The translations under genes were made by a program, and so were the position numbers. Below are positions 41,143 to 50,602 of a stretch of 64,000 bases of DNA, in pieces. Below the pieces are notes generated by a model. It was not told where the DNA came from. It saw only the letters and a list, made by a program, of their open reading frames with translations, and did not search any database. The DNA comes from Bacteroidales bacterium. GTDB lineage: Bacteria > Bacteroidota > Bacteroidia > Bacteroidales > Muribaculaceae. Positions within the stretch are counted from its first letter, which is position 1, and every line of letters begins with the position of its first letter. The stretch is taken from the NCBI GenBank assembly GCA_019416425.1, contig DXXK01000073.1, positions 15,416 through 79,415 of the forward strand. Direction: 5' to 3'.

Positions 41143-42474
41143 ATGAGACGGAAATTTATGGTGGCGGCCCTGGGCGGCTTCATGACATTAGGGACGTGGG
41201 CGGCAGCACCGGCTGCCGCCCAGAAGATGGCAATACAAACCACGGCGCAGAAGAGGGTCGAGTTCGACCGGGTGTTCAATGACTCGACGCTGCGGCTGGA
41301 CTATGTGCTGGCGGGCAACGCCGACAACAGCTCGGTATATATCAAATCGCAGTCCAAGACACCCGGATGGTTCGGACGCCGGCATAACCTTGCGGCGCTG
41401 CCCTACATCGGCAACGGCATCATTACCATGACCGACGTCCCCACCGGCGACACCATCTACCGTCATCCCTTCTCGACGCTGTTCAGCGAATGGCAGGCCA
41501 CCGACGAGGCGCGGGAAACCAACAAGGCGTTCGAGAACTCCTTCCTGGTGCCCCTGCCAAAGGGGGAGACCAACGTCACCATCGAGCTGCTTGACAAGTA
41601 CCATAAACCGGTGTCGCGCAACAGACACCGCTACCGTCCGGACGACGTCTTAGTGGCGCAGAAGCCCAGGACGCCCTACGAGGTGCGCGAGCTGCATCAT
41701 GGCGGCGACCCGAAGGACGCCATCGACATCGTGATCATGGCCGAGGGTTACACCAAGCCGGAGATGGGAAAGTTCTTCGAGCAGGCGCAGAAGGTGGTGG
41801 ACGCCGTGTTCAGCCACGAGCCGTTCAGGTCGCGGCAGAAGGATTTCAACTTCTGGGGGGTAGGCTCGGAGTCGGCAGAGAGTGGCGTGAGCACGCCGAA
41901 GCGGAACGACTGGCGCAACACCTTGCTCGGCTCTCATTACAGCACTTTCTACTCGGACCGTTACCTGACAGCTCCGCGCGAGAGCGCGATGCACGACGCG
42001 CTGACGGGCGTGCCTTACGAGAACATCATCGTGCTGGCCAACGCATCGTCGTACGGCGGTGGCGGCATATACAACAGCTACACGCTGACCACGGCGGCCC
42101 ACGAGACGTTCACAGTGGTGTGCGTGCATGAGTTCGGCCACGGTTTCGGCGGCCTGGCCGATGAGTATTTCTATGACGACGACGTGATGTCGGGCTCGTA
42201 TCCATTGGACGTTGAGCCGTGGGAGCCGAACATCACGACACTGGTGGACTTCGACAGCAAGTGGAAGGATATGCTGAAGCCCGGCACGCCGGTGCCGACG
42301 CCGGTGCCGAAGAAGGATAAGTATCCGCTGGGCGCCTTCGAGGGAGGAGGATACACGTCGAAGGGTGTGTACCGTCCGGCGGACGAGTGCCGCATGCGCA
42401 ACAACACATGGCCGACGTTCTGCCCGGCATGCGACCGCGCGCTGAACCGCGTCATCGATTTCTACACAAAATAG
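41143..42474 (+). CDS. M64 (IgA-peptidase-like) metallopeptidase
   Basis: The 443-residue exported protein has a signal peptide (MRRKFMVAALGGFMTLG to APAAAQ), an N-terminal beta domain (about 30-190) and an M64 peptidase domain from DIVIMAEGYTKPEMGKFFEQA. The zinc site is HEFGHGFGGLADEYF (about residues 329-343), with two His and a downstream Glu/Asp. It has about the usual length for Bacteroidetes M64 proteins. The substrate is unknown; related enzymes include a clostridial IgA protease. ATG 41143 is used because the promoter ends at 41119, so an upstream start at 41095 is not possible. Confidence 0.88.
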   Translation: MRRKFMVAALGGFMTLGTWAAAPAAAQKMAIQTTAQKRVEFDRVFNDSTLRLDYVLAGNADNSSVYIKSQSKTPGWFGRRHNLAALPYIGNGIITMTDVPTGDTIYRHPFSTLFSEWQATDEARETNKAFENSFLVPLPKGETNVTIELLDKYHKPVSRNRHRYRPDDVLVAQKPRTPYEVRELHHGGDPKDAIDIVIMAEGYTKPEMGKFFEQAQKVVDAVFSHEPFRSRQKDFNFWGVGSESAESGVSTPKRNDWRNTLLGSHYSTFYSDRYLTAPRESAMHDALTGVPYENIIVLANASSYGGGGIYNSYTLTTAAHETFTVVCVHEFGHGFGGLADEYFYDDDVMSGSYPLDVEPWEPNITTLVDFDSKWKDMLKPGTPVPTPVPKKDKYPLGAFEGGGYTSKGVYRPADECRMRNNTWPTFCPACDRALNRVIDFYTK

Positions 42475-42495
42475 ACCAGAGACATAGGTCATATA

Positions 42496-42580
42496 TAGAC
42501 CAGAGATCCACAGGGCCAGAAGCTACGCAGTATGAATAAAAACCACTGCGTGGCCTCTGGTTCTTTGGTTCTATGGTCTA
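42496..42580 (+). repeat. Long imperfect inverted repeat upstream of hutU
   Basis: Two 36-base arms (42496-42531, 42545-42580) flank a 13-base loop. Twenty-eight of 36 positions pair, and three mismatches are G-T wobbles. The outer TAGACCA also occurs as a direct repeat at the end of the M64 gene (42472-42482). There is no T-run on the plus strand. It could end the M64 transcript, act in the hut leader region, or be a small repeat element. Confidence 0.7.
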
Positions 42581-42639
42581 AAAAATCCAACATGTCGAAG
42601 GCATGTCCTTACAGGTCGGGTAATATGGTATAATCAAAT

Positions 42640-42670
42640 TTTGCAGTTTGGCGGAAAATGACTAAATTCG
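42640..42670 (+). promoter_or_regulatory. Probable promoter of the hut operon
   Basis: TTTG (42640-42643), 19 bases, TAAATTCG (42663-42670); one base differs from the TAnnTTTG consensus. The leader to hutU is about 62 bases. Confidence 0.6.
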
Positions 42671-42739
42671 CAGATAATAGTTCGATGTTGTCTGAACTGC
42701 GAGATAAAACAAGGAAATAACAACCATAAACCATACACC

Positions 42740-44725
42740 ATGAAGAGAATCACACTTGATGCCGAATGGCCGGAGATGCCGAAGTTCCAGGAAGGCATCC
42801 GCCGCGCTCCGGACCGCGGCTACACGCTTAACGAGGCCAAGACGCGCACGGCGCTGAAGAACGCGCTGCGCTATCTGCCGCCGGAGCTGCACGAGCAAGC
42901 CATTCCCGAGTTCCTGGAGGAACTGCGCACCCGCGGCCGCATCTACGCCTACCGCTTCCGCCCCGAGGGCGACCTGAAGGCAAAGTCCATCGACGAATAC
43001 AAGGGTAAATGCACGGCCGGAAAGGCGTTCCAGGTGATGATCGACAACAACCTGAGCTTCGACGTGGCCTTATACCCCTACGAGCTTACCACATACGGCG
43101 AGACCGGCCAGGTGGCACAGAACTGGCTGCAGTACCGCCTGATCAAGAAATACCTGGAGGAACTGACCGACGACCAGACCCTGGTGATGGAGTCCGGCCA
43201 TCCGTTGGGCCTGTTCCCCTCGCGTCCGGACGCGCCGCGCGTCATAATCACCAACGCCATGATGGTAGGCATGTTCGACAACCAGCATGACTGGCACGAG
43301 GCGATGCAGCTTGGCGTGGCCAACTACGGCCAGATGACGGCGGGTGGCTGGATGTACATCGGACCGCAGGGTATAGTCCACGGAACGTTCAACACCATCC
43401 TGAACGCCGGCCGCATGAAATTGGGCGTTCCCGAAGACGGCGACTTGCGCGGCCACATATTCGTGTCGTCCGGTCTGGGCGGCATGAGCGGCGCACAGCC
43501 CAAGGCGGCTGAGATAGCCGGCGCCGCGGCAATCATAGCAGAGGTGGACCAGTCGCGCATCGACACCCGCAAGAACCAGGGCTGGGTGTCGGAAGTGACC
43601 GACTCCATCCCTGAGGCGTTCCGTATGGCCCAGGAGGCAATGGCCGAGAAACGCCCCATCTCCATAGCCTACCACGGCAATGTGGTTGACCTGCTGGAAT
43701 ATGCCGTGAAGCATGACAATAAGATCGAGCTGCTGAGCGACCAGACCAGCTGCCATGCCGTGTACGACGGAGGCTACTGCCCGGTGAGCTTGACCTTCGA
43801 GGAGCGCACCCGGATGCTGCACGAGGATCCGGAGCAGTTCCGCAAGGAGGTGGACGCGTCGCTGAAGCGCCACTTCGAGGCCGTCAAGGAACTGGTGGCC
43901 CGCGGCACATACTTCTTCGACTACGGCAACGCCTTCATGAAGGCGGTCTACGATTCCGGTGAGAAGGAGATATCGCGCAACGGCGAGGATGACAAGGACG
44001 GCTTCATCTGGCCCAGCTATGTGGAGGACATCATGGGCCCGATGCTGTTCGACTACGGCTACGGTCCCTTCCGCTGGGTATGCCTCAGCGGCAAGCATGA
44101 GGACCTGGTCAAGACCGACCATGCCGCCATGGAGTGCATCGACCCGAACCGCCGCGGCCAGGACCGCGACAACTACAACTGGATTCGCGACGCGGAGAAG
44201 AACGCACTGGTCGTGGGCACGCAGGCCCGTATCCTGTACCAGGACGCCATGGGACGCCTGAAGATAGCACTGAAGTTCAACGAGATGGTCCGCAACGGCG
44301 AGGTCGGTCCGATCATGCTGGGGCGTGACCACCACGATGTCAGCGGTACCGACTCGCCGTTCCGCGAGACGTCGAACATCAAGGACGGCTCGAACGTGAT
44401 GGCCGACATGGCCGTGCAGTGCTTTGCAGGCAACTGCGCGCGCGGCATGAGCCTTGTGGCGCTGCACAACGGTGGCGGCGTGGGTATCGGAAAGGCCATT
44501 AACGGCGGCTTCGGCATGGTGTGCGACGGTTCGGAGCGCGTGGATGAGATACTGAAGAAGGCGATGCTGTGGGACGTGATGGGCGGTGTTGCGCGCCGCA
44601 GTTGGGCCCGCAACAAGAATGCCATGGACACCGTCCGCGAGTGGAACGACACCCAGTCGGACAACGGCTTCATGATTACGGAACCCTTCCTGGTGGATGA
44701 GACATTACTGGATAAAAACCTCTGA
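42740..44725 (+). CDS. hutU: Urocanate hydratase
   Basis: The 661-residue protein is of the longer, eukaryote/Bacteroidetes-like urocanase form rather than the 550-residue enterobacterial one. It has LMVESGHPLGLFPSRPDAPR, the NAD+-binding stretch HIFVSSGLGGMSGAQPKAAEIAG, and FDYGNAFMKAVYDSG. It hydrates urocanate to imidazolone propionate. It opens hutU-ftcD-hutI-hutH; ftcD begins 16 bp downstream. Confidence 0.94.
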   Translation: MKRITLDAEWPEMPKFQEGIRRAPDRGYTLNEAKTRTALKNALRYLPPELHEQAIPEFLEELRTRGRIYAYRFRPEGDLKAKSIDEYKGKCTAGKAFQVMIDNNLSFDVALYPYELTTYGETGQVAQNWLQYRLIKKYLEELTDDQTLVMESGHPLGLFPSRPDAPRVIITNAMMVGMFDNQHDWHEAMQLGVANYGQMTAGGWMYIGPQGIVHGTFNTILNAGRMKLGVPEDGDLRGHIFVSSGLGGMSGAQPKAAEIAGAAAIIAEVDQSRIDTRKNQGWVSEVTDSIPEAFRMAQEAMAEKRPISIAYHGNVVDLLEYAVKHDNKIELLSDQTSCHAVYDGGYCPVSLTFEERTRMLHEDPEQFRKEVDASLKRHFEAVKELVARGTYFFDYGNAFMKAVYDSGEKEISRNGEDDKDGFIWPSYVEDIMGPMLFDYGYGPFRWVCLSGKHEDLVKTDHAAMECIDPNRRGQDRDNYNWIRDAEKNALVVGTQARILYQDAMGRLKIALKFNEMVRNGEVGPIMLGRDHHDVSGTDSPFRETSNIKDGSNVMADMAVQCFAGNCARGMSLVALHNGGGVGIGKAINGGFGMVCDGSERVDEILKKAMLWDVMGGVARRSWARNKNAMDTVREWNDTQSDNGFMITEPFLVDETLLDKNL

Positions 44726-44741
44726 AAATCGGTACGATAAG

Positions 44742-46436
44742 ATGAAACAACTTATAGAATGCGTTCCGAACTTTTCGGAGGGACGCGACAAGGCGAAGAT
44801 AGACGAGATTGTAAAGGCCATCGAGGCCGGTGGCGACGTTCGGATACTGGACATAGACCCGGGCGAGGCCACGAACCGCACGGTCGTGACCTTTGTGGGA
44901 GAGCCTGCGGCTGTATGCGATGCGGCGATAGCCGGCATGCGCAAGGCCGCCGAGGTGATTGACATGCGCACGCATCACGGAGCGCATCCCCGTATGGGCG
45001 CCACCGACGTGCTTCCGCTGATTCCCGTGTCGGGCATCACATTAGAGGAGTGCGGCGAGCTGGCCCGCAAGTTAGCGGAGCGTGCCGCGACGGAGCTGAA
45101 CATCCCGTGCTACTGCTACGAGGCATCGGCATATACACCCGAGCGCAAGAACCTGGCCGTCTGCCGCGAGGGTGAGTACGAGGGGCTGCCCGAACGCATG
45201 GGCAAGCCCGGTAAGGGTCCCGACTTCGGCGACCGTTCCTGGGACGACGAGGTCGCACGGACAGGCTGCACAGCCGTGGGCGCACGCGACTTCCTGATTG
45301 CCGTGAACTTCAACCTGAACACCACCTCGACGCGCCGCGCCAACGCCATAGCGTTCGACGTGCGCGAGAAGGGACGTCCCAAGCGCGAGGGGGGCAAGCT
45401 GACCGGCAAACCGCTGAAGGACGAGAACGGCAACACCATAATGATACCCGGCACGCTCAAGGGAACCAAAGCCATAGGATGGTACATTGATGAGTACGGC
45501 ATCGCCCAGGTGTCGATGAACATCACCGACATGAAGGCCACGCCGCTGCATGTGGCGTTCGACGAGGTCTGCCGCGCCGCCGCCGCCCGCGGACTGCGCG
45601 TCACAGGCACCGAGATCGTGGGACTTGTTCCCAAGTCGGCCATACTGGACGCCGGCCGCCACTACCTGCGCATGCAGCAGCGGTCGCTCGGTATCCCCGA
45701 GGAGGAGATCGTCAAGATCGCCGTCAAGTCGATGGGTCTGGACGACCTGAAGCCCTTCAAGGCTGAGGAGAAGATAATCGAGGACATGCTTGCCAAGCCC
45801 GATAAGCGCCTGGTGGACATGACCGTGACCGGATTCGCCGACGAGACGGCGAGCGAGAGTCCCGCTCCCGGCGGCGGCTCCATCTCCGCATATATGGGTG
45901 CATTGGGTGCCGCGTTGGGCACGATGGTTGCCAACCTGTCGGCTCATAAGGCCGGCTGGGACGACCGCTGGGAGGAATTCTCCGACCAGGCGGTGCGTGG
46001 CCGCGAGATCATGACCAGGCTGATGGCATTGGTCGACGAGGACACCGAGGCGTTCAACCGCATCATGGCCGTCTTCGCCATGCCCAAGGGCACGGCCGAG
46101 GAGAAGGCAGCCCGCGCCGCCGCGCTGCAGGAGGCAACCCTGTACGCCACCGAGGTGCCGCTGCGCACCATGCGCGAATCCGCCAAGGTATTCGACCTTG
46201 CCGAGGCTATGGCCCGTAACGGCAACCCCGCGTCGGTATCGGATGCCGGAGTTGGTGCACTGGCCGCACGTGCCGCTGTGCTCGGCGCTTACCTGAACGT
46301 ACGCATCAACGCCTCCGGACTCAAGGACCGCGAGCAGGCCGACAAGCTCCTGAAGGAGGCCGCCGACATCGCCGCGACCGCAATCCGCCGCGAGACGGAG
46401 GTGCTGGAAGTGGTGAACTCAGTCATTGACAAATGA
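44742..46436 (+). CDS. ftcD: Glutamate formimidoyltransferase / formimidoyl-THF cyclodeaminase
   Basis: The 564-residue fusion has an N-terminal formimidoyltransferase (about 1-325; IECVPNFSEGRDKAKIDEI, MRTHHGAHPRMGATDVLPLIP) and a C-terminal cyclodeaminase (about 355-564; VTGFADETASESPAPGGGS, ISAYMGALGAALGTMVANLS). It takes the formimino group of formiminoglutamate onto tetrahydrofolate and releases ammonia, giving glutamate. This replaces hutG-type hydrolysis. ATG 44742 follows hutU by 16 bp; the upstream in-frame start at 44697 would overlap hutU and lacks family similarity. Confidence 0.95.
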   Translation: MKQLIECVPNFSEGRDKAKIDEIVKAIEAGGDVRILDIDPGEATNRTVVTFVGEPAAVCDAAIAGMRKAAEVIDMRTHHGAHPRMGATDVLPLIPVSGITLEECGELARKLAERAATELNIPCYCYEASAYTPERKNLAVCREGEYEGLPERMGKPGKGPDFGDRSWDDEVARTGCTAVGARDFLIAVNFNLNTTSTRRANAIAFDVREKGRPKREGGKLTGKPLKDENGNTIMIPGTLKGTKAIGWYIDEYGIAQVSMNITDMKATPLHVAFDEVCRAAAARGLRVTGTEIVGLVPKSAILDAGRHYLRMQQRSLGIPEEEIVKIAVKSMGLDDLKPFKAEEKIIEDMLAKPDKRLVDMTVTGFADETASESPAPGGGSISAYMGALGAALGTMVANLSAHKAGWDDRWEEFSDQAVRGREIMTRLMALVDEDTEAFNRIMAVFAMPKGTAEEKAARAAALQEATLYATEVPLRTMRESAKVFDLAEAMARNGNPASVSDAGVGALAARAAVLGAYLNVRINASGLKDREQADKLLKEAADIAATAIRRETEVLEVVNSVIDK

Positions 46437-46446
46437 TGGGCGACCT

Positions 46447-47685
46447 ATGAAACGACTCGTGATAACGAACGCCAACCTCTACACCCCTGTGGGCACCACG
46501 GCCCGCAAGGGTGCGGAGATGGGCGAGATACTGCATATCGAGAAAGCCGGAATCGTAATAGAGGATGGCGTGATCCGCTGGGTCGGCCCGGATTCGGAGT
46601 TGCCTCAGCAGGACGATTCGGCCGACGAGGAGGTCTACATGGACGCCATCGGACGTGCCGTGATACCGGGATTCGTCGACAGCCACACGCACCTTATCTT
46701 TGGAGGCTACCGTCCCGACGAGTTCGGCTGGCGGCTGAAGGGGGATACCTACATGAGCATAATGGAGCGTGGCGGCGGCATACAGTCGACAGTCAACGCC
46801 ACCCGCGAGGCCAGTGAGGAAGAGCTGCGCGACAAGGCCGAATGGTTCCTGGAGGAGATGAGCCAGATGGGCGTCACCACCGTTGAGGCCAAGAGCGGTT
46901 ACGGACTCGACACCGAGACGGAGCTGCGGATGCTGCGCGTCATCAAGGCTCTGGCCGATGATCCCGAACGCAAGGTGGATGTTGTGTCCACTTTCTTGGG
47001 CGCCCATGCCGTGCCGAAGGAATATGCCGGACGCACCGCGGAGTATGTGGACCTGATGATCCGCGAGACGCTGCCCGAGGCAAAGGAACTTGCGGAATTC
47101 GCCGACATCTTCACTGAGAAGAATGTCTTCGAGATCGAGGACTCTCGGCGCTATCTGCAGGCCGCCAGGGACCTGGGCTATAAACTGAAACTCCATGCCG
47201 ACGAGATAGTGCAGCTGGGGGGAGCCGAGCTGGGCGCCGAGATGGGAGCCGTGTCGGCCGACCATCTGCTGCATGTCAGCGACGAAGGCATCCGCCGCAT
47301 GGCCGAGGCCGGAACGGTGGCTACCCTGCTTCCGCTGACGGCCTTCGCGCTGAAGGAGCCGTACGCGCCGGCACGTAAGTTCATCGACGCCGGGGCGGCC
47401 GTGGCGCTGGCCACTGACCTGAATCCAGGGTCGTGTTTCAGCGGCTCGATACCGCTGACCATCGCGCTGGCCTGCATCTACATGGGCATGAGCGTGGAGG
47501 AGACGTTGACGGCGCTGACGCTGAACGGCGCGGCCGCCGTGGACCGCGCGGACCGCATAGGCAGTATCGAAGCCGGCAAACAGGCCGACCTGCTGATACT
47601 GCATTTCGACACGCTGTCCTGCTTGCCCTACTATGTAGGCATGAACACGGTCGATGCCGTAATCAAAAACGGCAAGGTGATTTAA
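46447..47685 (+). CDS. hutI: Imidazolonepropionase
   Basis: The 412-residue amidohydrolase has the metal motif PGFVDSHTHLIFGGYR (HxH near residues 79-81), EAKSGYGLDTETELRML, KLHADEIVQLGGAELG and ATDLNPGSCFSGSIPL with the late Asp. It opens imidazolone propionate to formiminoglutamate. ATG 46447 lies 10 bp after the ftcD stop; a TTG at 46426 in the same frame is less likely. It is followed by a short degenerate repeat (47683-47710) before hutH. Confidence 0.95.
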   Translation: MKRLVITNANLYTPVGTTARKGAEMGEILHIEKAGIVIEDGVIRWVGPDSELPQQDDSADEEVYMDAIGRAVIPGFVDSHTHLIFGGYRPDEFGWRLKGDTYMSIMERGGGIQSTVNATREASEEELRDKAEWFLEEMSQMGVTTVEAKSGYGLDTETELRMLRVIKALADDPERKVDVVSTFLGAHAVPKEYAGRTAEYVDLMIRETLPEAKELAEFADIFTEKNVFEIEDSRRYLQAARDLGYKLKLHADEIVQLGGAELGAEMGAVSADHLLHVSDEGIRRMAEAGTVATLLPLTAFALKEPYAPARKFIDAGAAVALATDLNPGSCFSGSIPLTIALACIYMGMSVEETLTALTLNGAAAVDRADRIGSIEAGKQADLLILHFDTLSCLPYYVGMNTVDAVIKNGKVI

Positions 47686-47710
47686 GTCGTAAGTCAGAGT
47701 GACTAAGTAA
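47683..47710 (+). repeat. Degenerate intergenic repeat, copy 2
   Basis: TAAGTCGTAAGTCAGAGTGA and then CTAAGTAA closely resemble 15054-15089. It starts in the hutI stop codon region and lies inside the hut operon. Confidence 0.45.
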
Positions 47711-47729
47711 TTTAATACGAAGAACAACC

Positions 47730-49250
47730 ATGAGACACGAATTGAAAGTTTACGAAATAGGAAGCTCGGACCTGCACTACGGTCTGATCGAACAGATATT
47801 GAAGAGCGGGACAGTACTGAAACTGTCGGAGACGGCACGTCGCAAGATCCAGCATTGCCGCGAGTATCTTGACAAGAAGACGGACGAGAACACCGTGCCC
47901 ATCTACGGCGTGACGACTGGTTTCGGCTCGCTGTGCGACAAGCATATCAGCCGCGACGAGCTGTCGACGCTGCAGGAGAACCTGGTGAAGAGTCACAGCT
48001 GCAGCGTGGGCGTCCCGGTAAGCACGGAAATAGTGAAGCTGATGCTTCTGCTCAAGGCCCACGCGCTGTCGATGGGCTTCAGCGGCGTGCAGGTATGCAC
48101 TGTGGAGCGAATCCTGGACATGTACAACAACGACATACTGCCCGTGGTGAACGACCGTGGCTCGCTGGGCGCGTCGGGTGACCTGGCGCCGTTGGCCAAC
48201 CTGTTCCTGCCGCTGATCGGCGAGGGCGAGGTATGGTACAAGGGTGAGCGCAAGCCTGCGCGCCAGGTGCTGGACATCATGGGCTGGCAGCCCATCAAGC
48301 TGCAGTCCAAGGAGGGACTGGCCCTGCTGAACGGCACGCAGTACATGAGCGCCAACGGCATCAAGGCGCTGATCGACGGCTGGCATATGGTGAACTGCTT
48401 CGATCTGTTCGGCGCGATGTCGCTCGAGGCGTTCGACGGCCGCATCGAGCCGTTCTGGGACTGCATCCAGCAGGTGCGTCCCCACAAGGGCCAGATCGAG
48501 ACGGGCAAAGTGTTCCGCCAGCTGTTGAAGGGGAGCGAGATCATAGCCCAGCCCAAGCAGCACGTGCAGGATCCCTACTCGTTCCGCTGCATCCCGCAGG
48601 TGCACGGTGCCATCAAGGACGCCATGCTGCACGTCACCGATGTGCTGCATGTGGAGATCAATTCCGTGACGGACAATCCCACGGTATATCCCGACGAGGA
48701 CATGGTGGTGTCGGGCGGTAATTTCCACGGCGAGCCGCTGGCACTGGCGTTCGACTACATGGGTGTGGCGCTGCATGAGTTAGGCAACATCTCCGAGCGC
48801 CGCGTGGCGCAGCTGATCGACGGCCAGCGCGGTCTGCCTGAGTTCCTGGTGGCACATCCCGGACTGAACTCCGGATTCATGATCCCGCAGTATGCCGCCG
48901 CCTCGATGGTGAGCCAGAACAAGATGTACGCATGGCCTGCATCGTGCGACTCCATAGTGAGCAGCAACGGCCAGGAGGACCTGGTGTCGATGGGCGCCAA
49001 CGCCGCGACCAAGCTGCATAAGATAATCGACAACCTGAAGATCATCGCCGCAATCGAGCTGATGAACGCCGCGCAGGGAATCGACTTCCGCCGTCCGCTG
49101 AAGTCGTCGCCCTACATCGAGAAGGTGATGGCCGAGTACCGCAAGGCCGTGCCGTTCGTGCGCGAGGACGTGGTGATGGCGGACTACATCCGCAAGACAC
49201 TGGATTTCCTGGAGGGTTTCGATGTGGAGCTTGAGACCGAGGAGGATTGA
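47730..49250 (+). CDS. hutH: Histidine ammonia-lyase
   Basis: The 506-residue enzyme removes ammonia from histidine to give urocanate. The self-forming MIO cofactor comes from Ala148-Ser149-Gly150 in SLGASGDLAPLANL. Other family blocks are YGVTTGFGSLCDKHI and GNFHGEPLALAFDYM. It is the fourth hut gene; together the four convert histidine to glutamate, ammonia and a one-carbon folate. No hutG or hut regulator gene is in the window. The stop overlaps the rmuC start (TGATG). Confidence 0.95.
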   Translation: MRHELKVYEIGSSDLHYGLIEQILKSGTVLKLSETARRKIQHCREYLDKKTDENTVPIYGVTTGFGSLCDKHISRDELSTLQENLVKSHSCSVGVPVSTEIVKLMLLLKAHALSMGFSGVQVCTVERILDMYNNDILPVVNDRGSLGASGDLAPLANLFLPLIGEGEVWYKGERKPARQVLDIMGWQPIKLQSKEGLALLNGTQYMSANGIKALIDGWHMVNCFDLFGAMSLEAFDGRIEPFWDCIQQVRPHKGQIETGKVFRQLLKGSEIIAQPKQHVQDPYSFRCIPQVHGAIKDAMLHVTDVLHVEINSVTDNPTVYPDEDMVVSGGNFHGEPLALAFDYMGVALHELGNISERRVAQLIDGQRGLPEFLVAHPGLNSGFMIPQYAAASMVSQNKMYAWPASCDSIVSSNGQEDLVSMGANAATKLHKIIDNLKIIAAIELMNAAQGIDFRRPLKSSPYIEKVMAEYRKAVPFVREDVVMADYIRKTLDFLEGFDVELETEED

Positions 49251-50527
49251 TGACGACGACAGTAACGATAATCATAGTCCTGGCGGCATTGCTGCTGGGA
49301 CTTTCCATTGGATTCCTGTCGGGAACGCTGCGCGGACGCCAGACGGCCGACGCGCGCGTGGCGCAGGCCAAGACGCAGGCGCGTCAGGATGCCCGCGAGC
49401 ATTACGACGCGATGTTGGAAGGAATAGAGCGGCATAACCGCGAGACCGCCGACCAGATGAACGCCCGGTTCCAGGAGACCGTCGCGCTGATGAAGCAGGA
49501 AGTGCAGAACAGTACCCGTCAGCTGCTTCGCGACCGTCAGGCGGAGTTCGCCGCGCTGAGCCAGGAGAAGCTGGCCGGAATCATGGAGCCTCTGCAGCGC
49601 GACATACTCAGCATGCAGGAAGCAGTGAAGGAGAACACCGCGCGGAACGCCGGATTCAACGGCCAGCTGCAGCAGGGCATCAAGAGCGTGCTGGAGCAGA
49701 GCATGAGGGCCAGGGAGAGCGCCGACAAACTTGTGAGCGCGTTGACGCTCAGCAACAAGAGCCAGGGCCAGTGGGGCGAACGGATACTGACGGAGCTGCT
49801 GGAAAGCACAGGCATGAAGCAGGGGATACACTTCGACGTGCAGGAGTTCATACGCGACGAGGGGGGGCGCAAGGTGTTGGGCGACGGCGGCAACGCGCTG
49901 CAGCCGGACGTGATACTTCATATCGAGCCGGGACATGACGTGGTGGTGGATTCCAAGGTGTCGCTGACGGCCTTCTTCAGTTACAACGAGGCGCAGACTC
50001 AGGCCGAGCGGGAACGTTTCCTGACCGAGCATGTGAACAGCCTGAAGAGCCATGTCAAGGAGCTGGTACGTAAGGACTATTCGGGACATCTGAAGGGAGC
50101 GCTGGACTATGTGATCATGTTCGTGCCGGTGACGCAGGCATTGTATGTCGCCACGCAGCGTGAGCCGTCGCTGTGGCGCGAGGCGATGGAGAAGCGTGTG
50201 TACATAGCCGACGAGCAGACGCTGTACGCCGCGCTTAAGATAATCGACCTGAACTGGCGCCAGCAGGCGCAGGCCGAGAACCATGCCGAGATATTCCGAC
50301 TGGCGGGCGAGATGATGGACCGCATGCGTCTGTTCTTAGGTCACATGCAGAAGGCTGGAAACGCATTGGGCACGGCGCAGAAATGCTTTGACGACGCCTA
50401 CGCCAAGCTGTGGGACGGTCAGCAGAGCGTCGCCAAGACGTGCCGCAAGCTGACGGACTTAGGCGCCAAATACGACCGTACCAACCAGGCGATGGCCAAC
50501 CTGATCGACAAGGGAGAGGAGGACTGA
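49250..50527 (+). CDS. rmuC: DNA recombination protein RmuC
   Basis: The 425-residue protein has an N-terminal membrane anchor (IIIVLAALLLGLSIGFLSG), a long coiled coil (about 35-130) and the RmuC domain (about 150-400) with SQGQWGERILTELLESTGM and QPDVILHIEPGHDVVVDSKVS. RmuC has a PDDEXK-like nuclease fold and limits inversions at short inverted repeats in E. coli. Its start overlaps hutH, so it is read from the hut transcript, which seems accidental. It ends at a strong hairpin (50550-50584). Confidence 0.9.
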   Translation: MTTTVTIIIVLAALLLGLSIGFLSGTLRGRQTADARVAQAKTQARQDAREHYDAMLEGIERHNRETADQMNARFQETVALMKQEVQNSTRQLLRDRQAEFAALSQEKLAGIMEPLQRDILSMQEAVKENTARNAGFNGQLQQGIKSVLEQSMRARESADKLVSALTLSNKSQGQWGERILTELLESTGMKQGIHFDVQEFIRDEGGRKVLGDGGNALQPDVILHIEPGHDVVVDSKVSLTAFFSYNEAQTQAERERFLTEHVNSLKSHVKELVRKDYSGHLKGALDYVIMFVPVTQALYVATQREPSLWREAMEKRVYIADEQTLYAALKIIDLNWRQQAQAENHAEIFRLAGEMMDRMRLFLGHMQKAGNALGTAQKCFDDAYAKLWDGQQSVAKTCRKLTDLGAKYDRTNQAMANLIDKGEED

Positions 50528-50549
50528 CCGTCCGCAGTAAGGATAAGGC

Positions 50550-50584
50550 AAAGCGCACCCGCCGGATTCCGGCGGGTGCGCTTT
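50550..50584 (+). terminator. Strong hairpin after rmuC
   Basis: AAAGCGCACCCGCCGG (50550-50565) and its exact reverse complement (50569-50584) form a 16-bp stem with a 3-base loop, ending in three T residues. It can serve both rmuC and the convergent DMT gene. Confidence 0.85.
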
Positions 50585-50602
50585 GCGTAATGAGGTGACT
50601 GG

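Noticed and set aside
43070..44467. 465-codon minus-strand frame opposite hutU
   Set aside because: It is a shadow of the urocanate hydratase gene, which is unambiguous.
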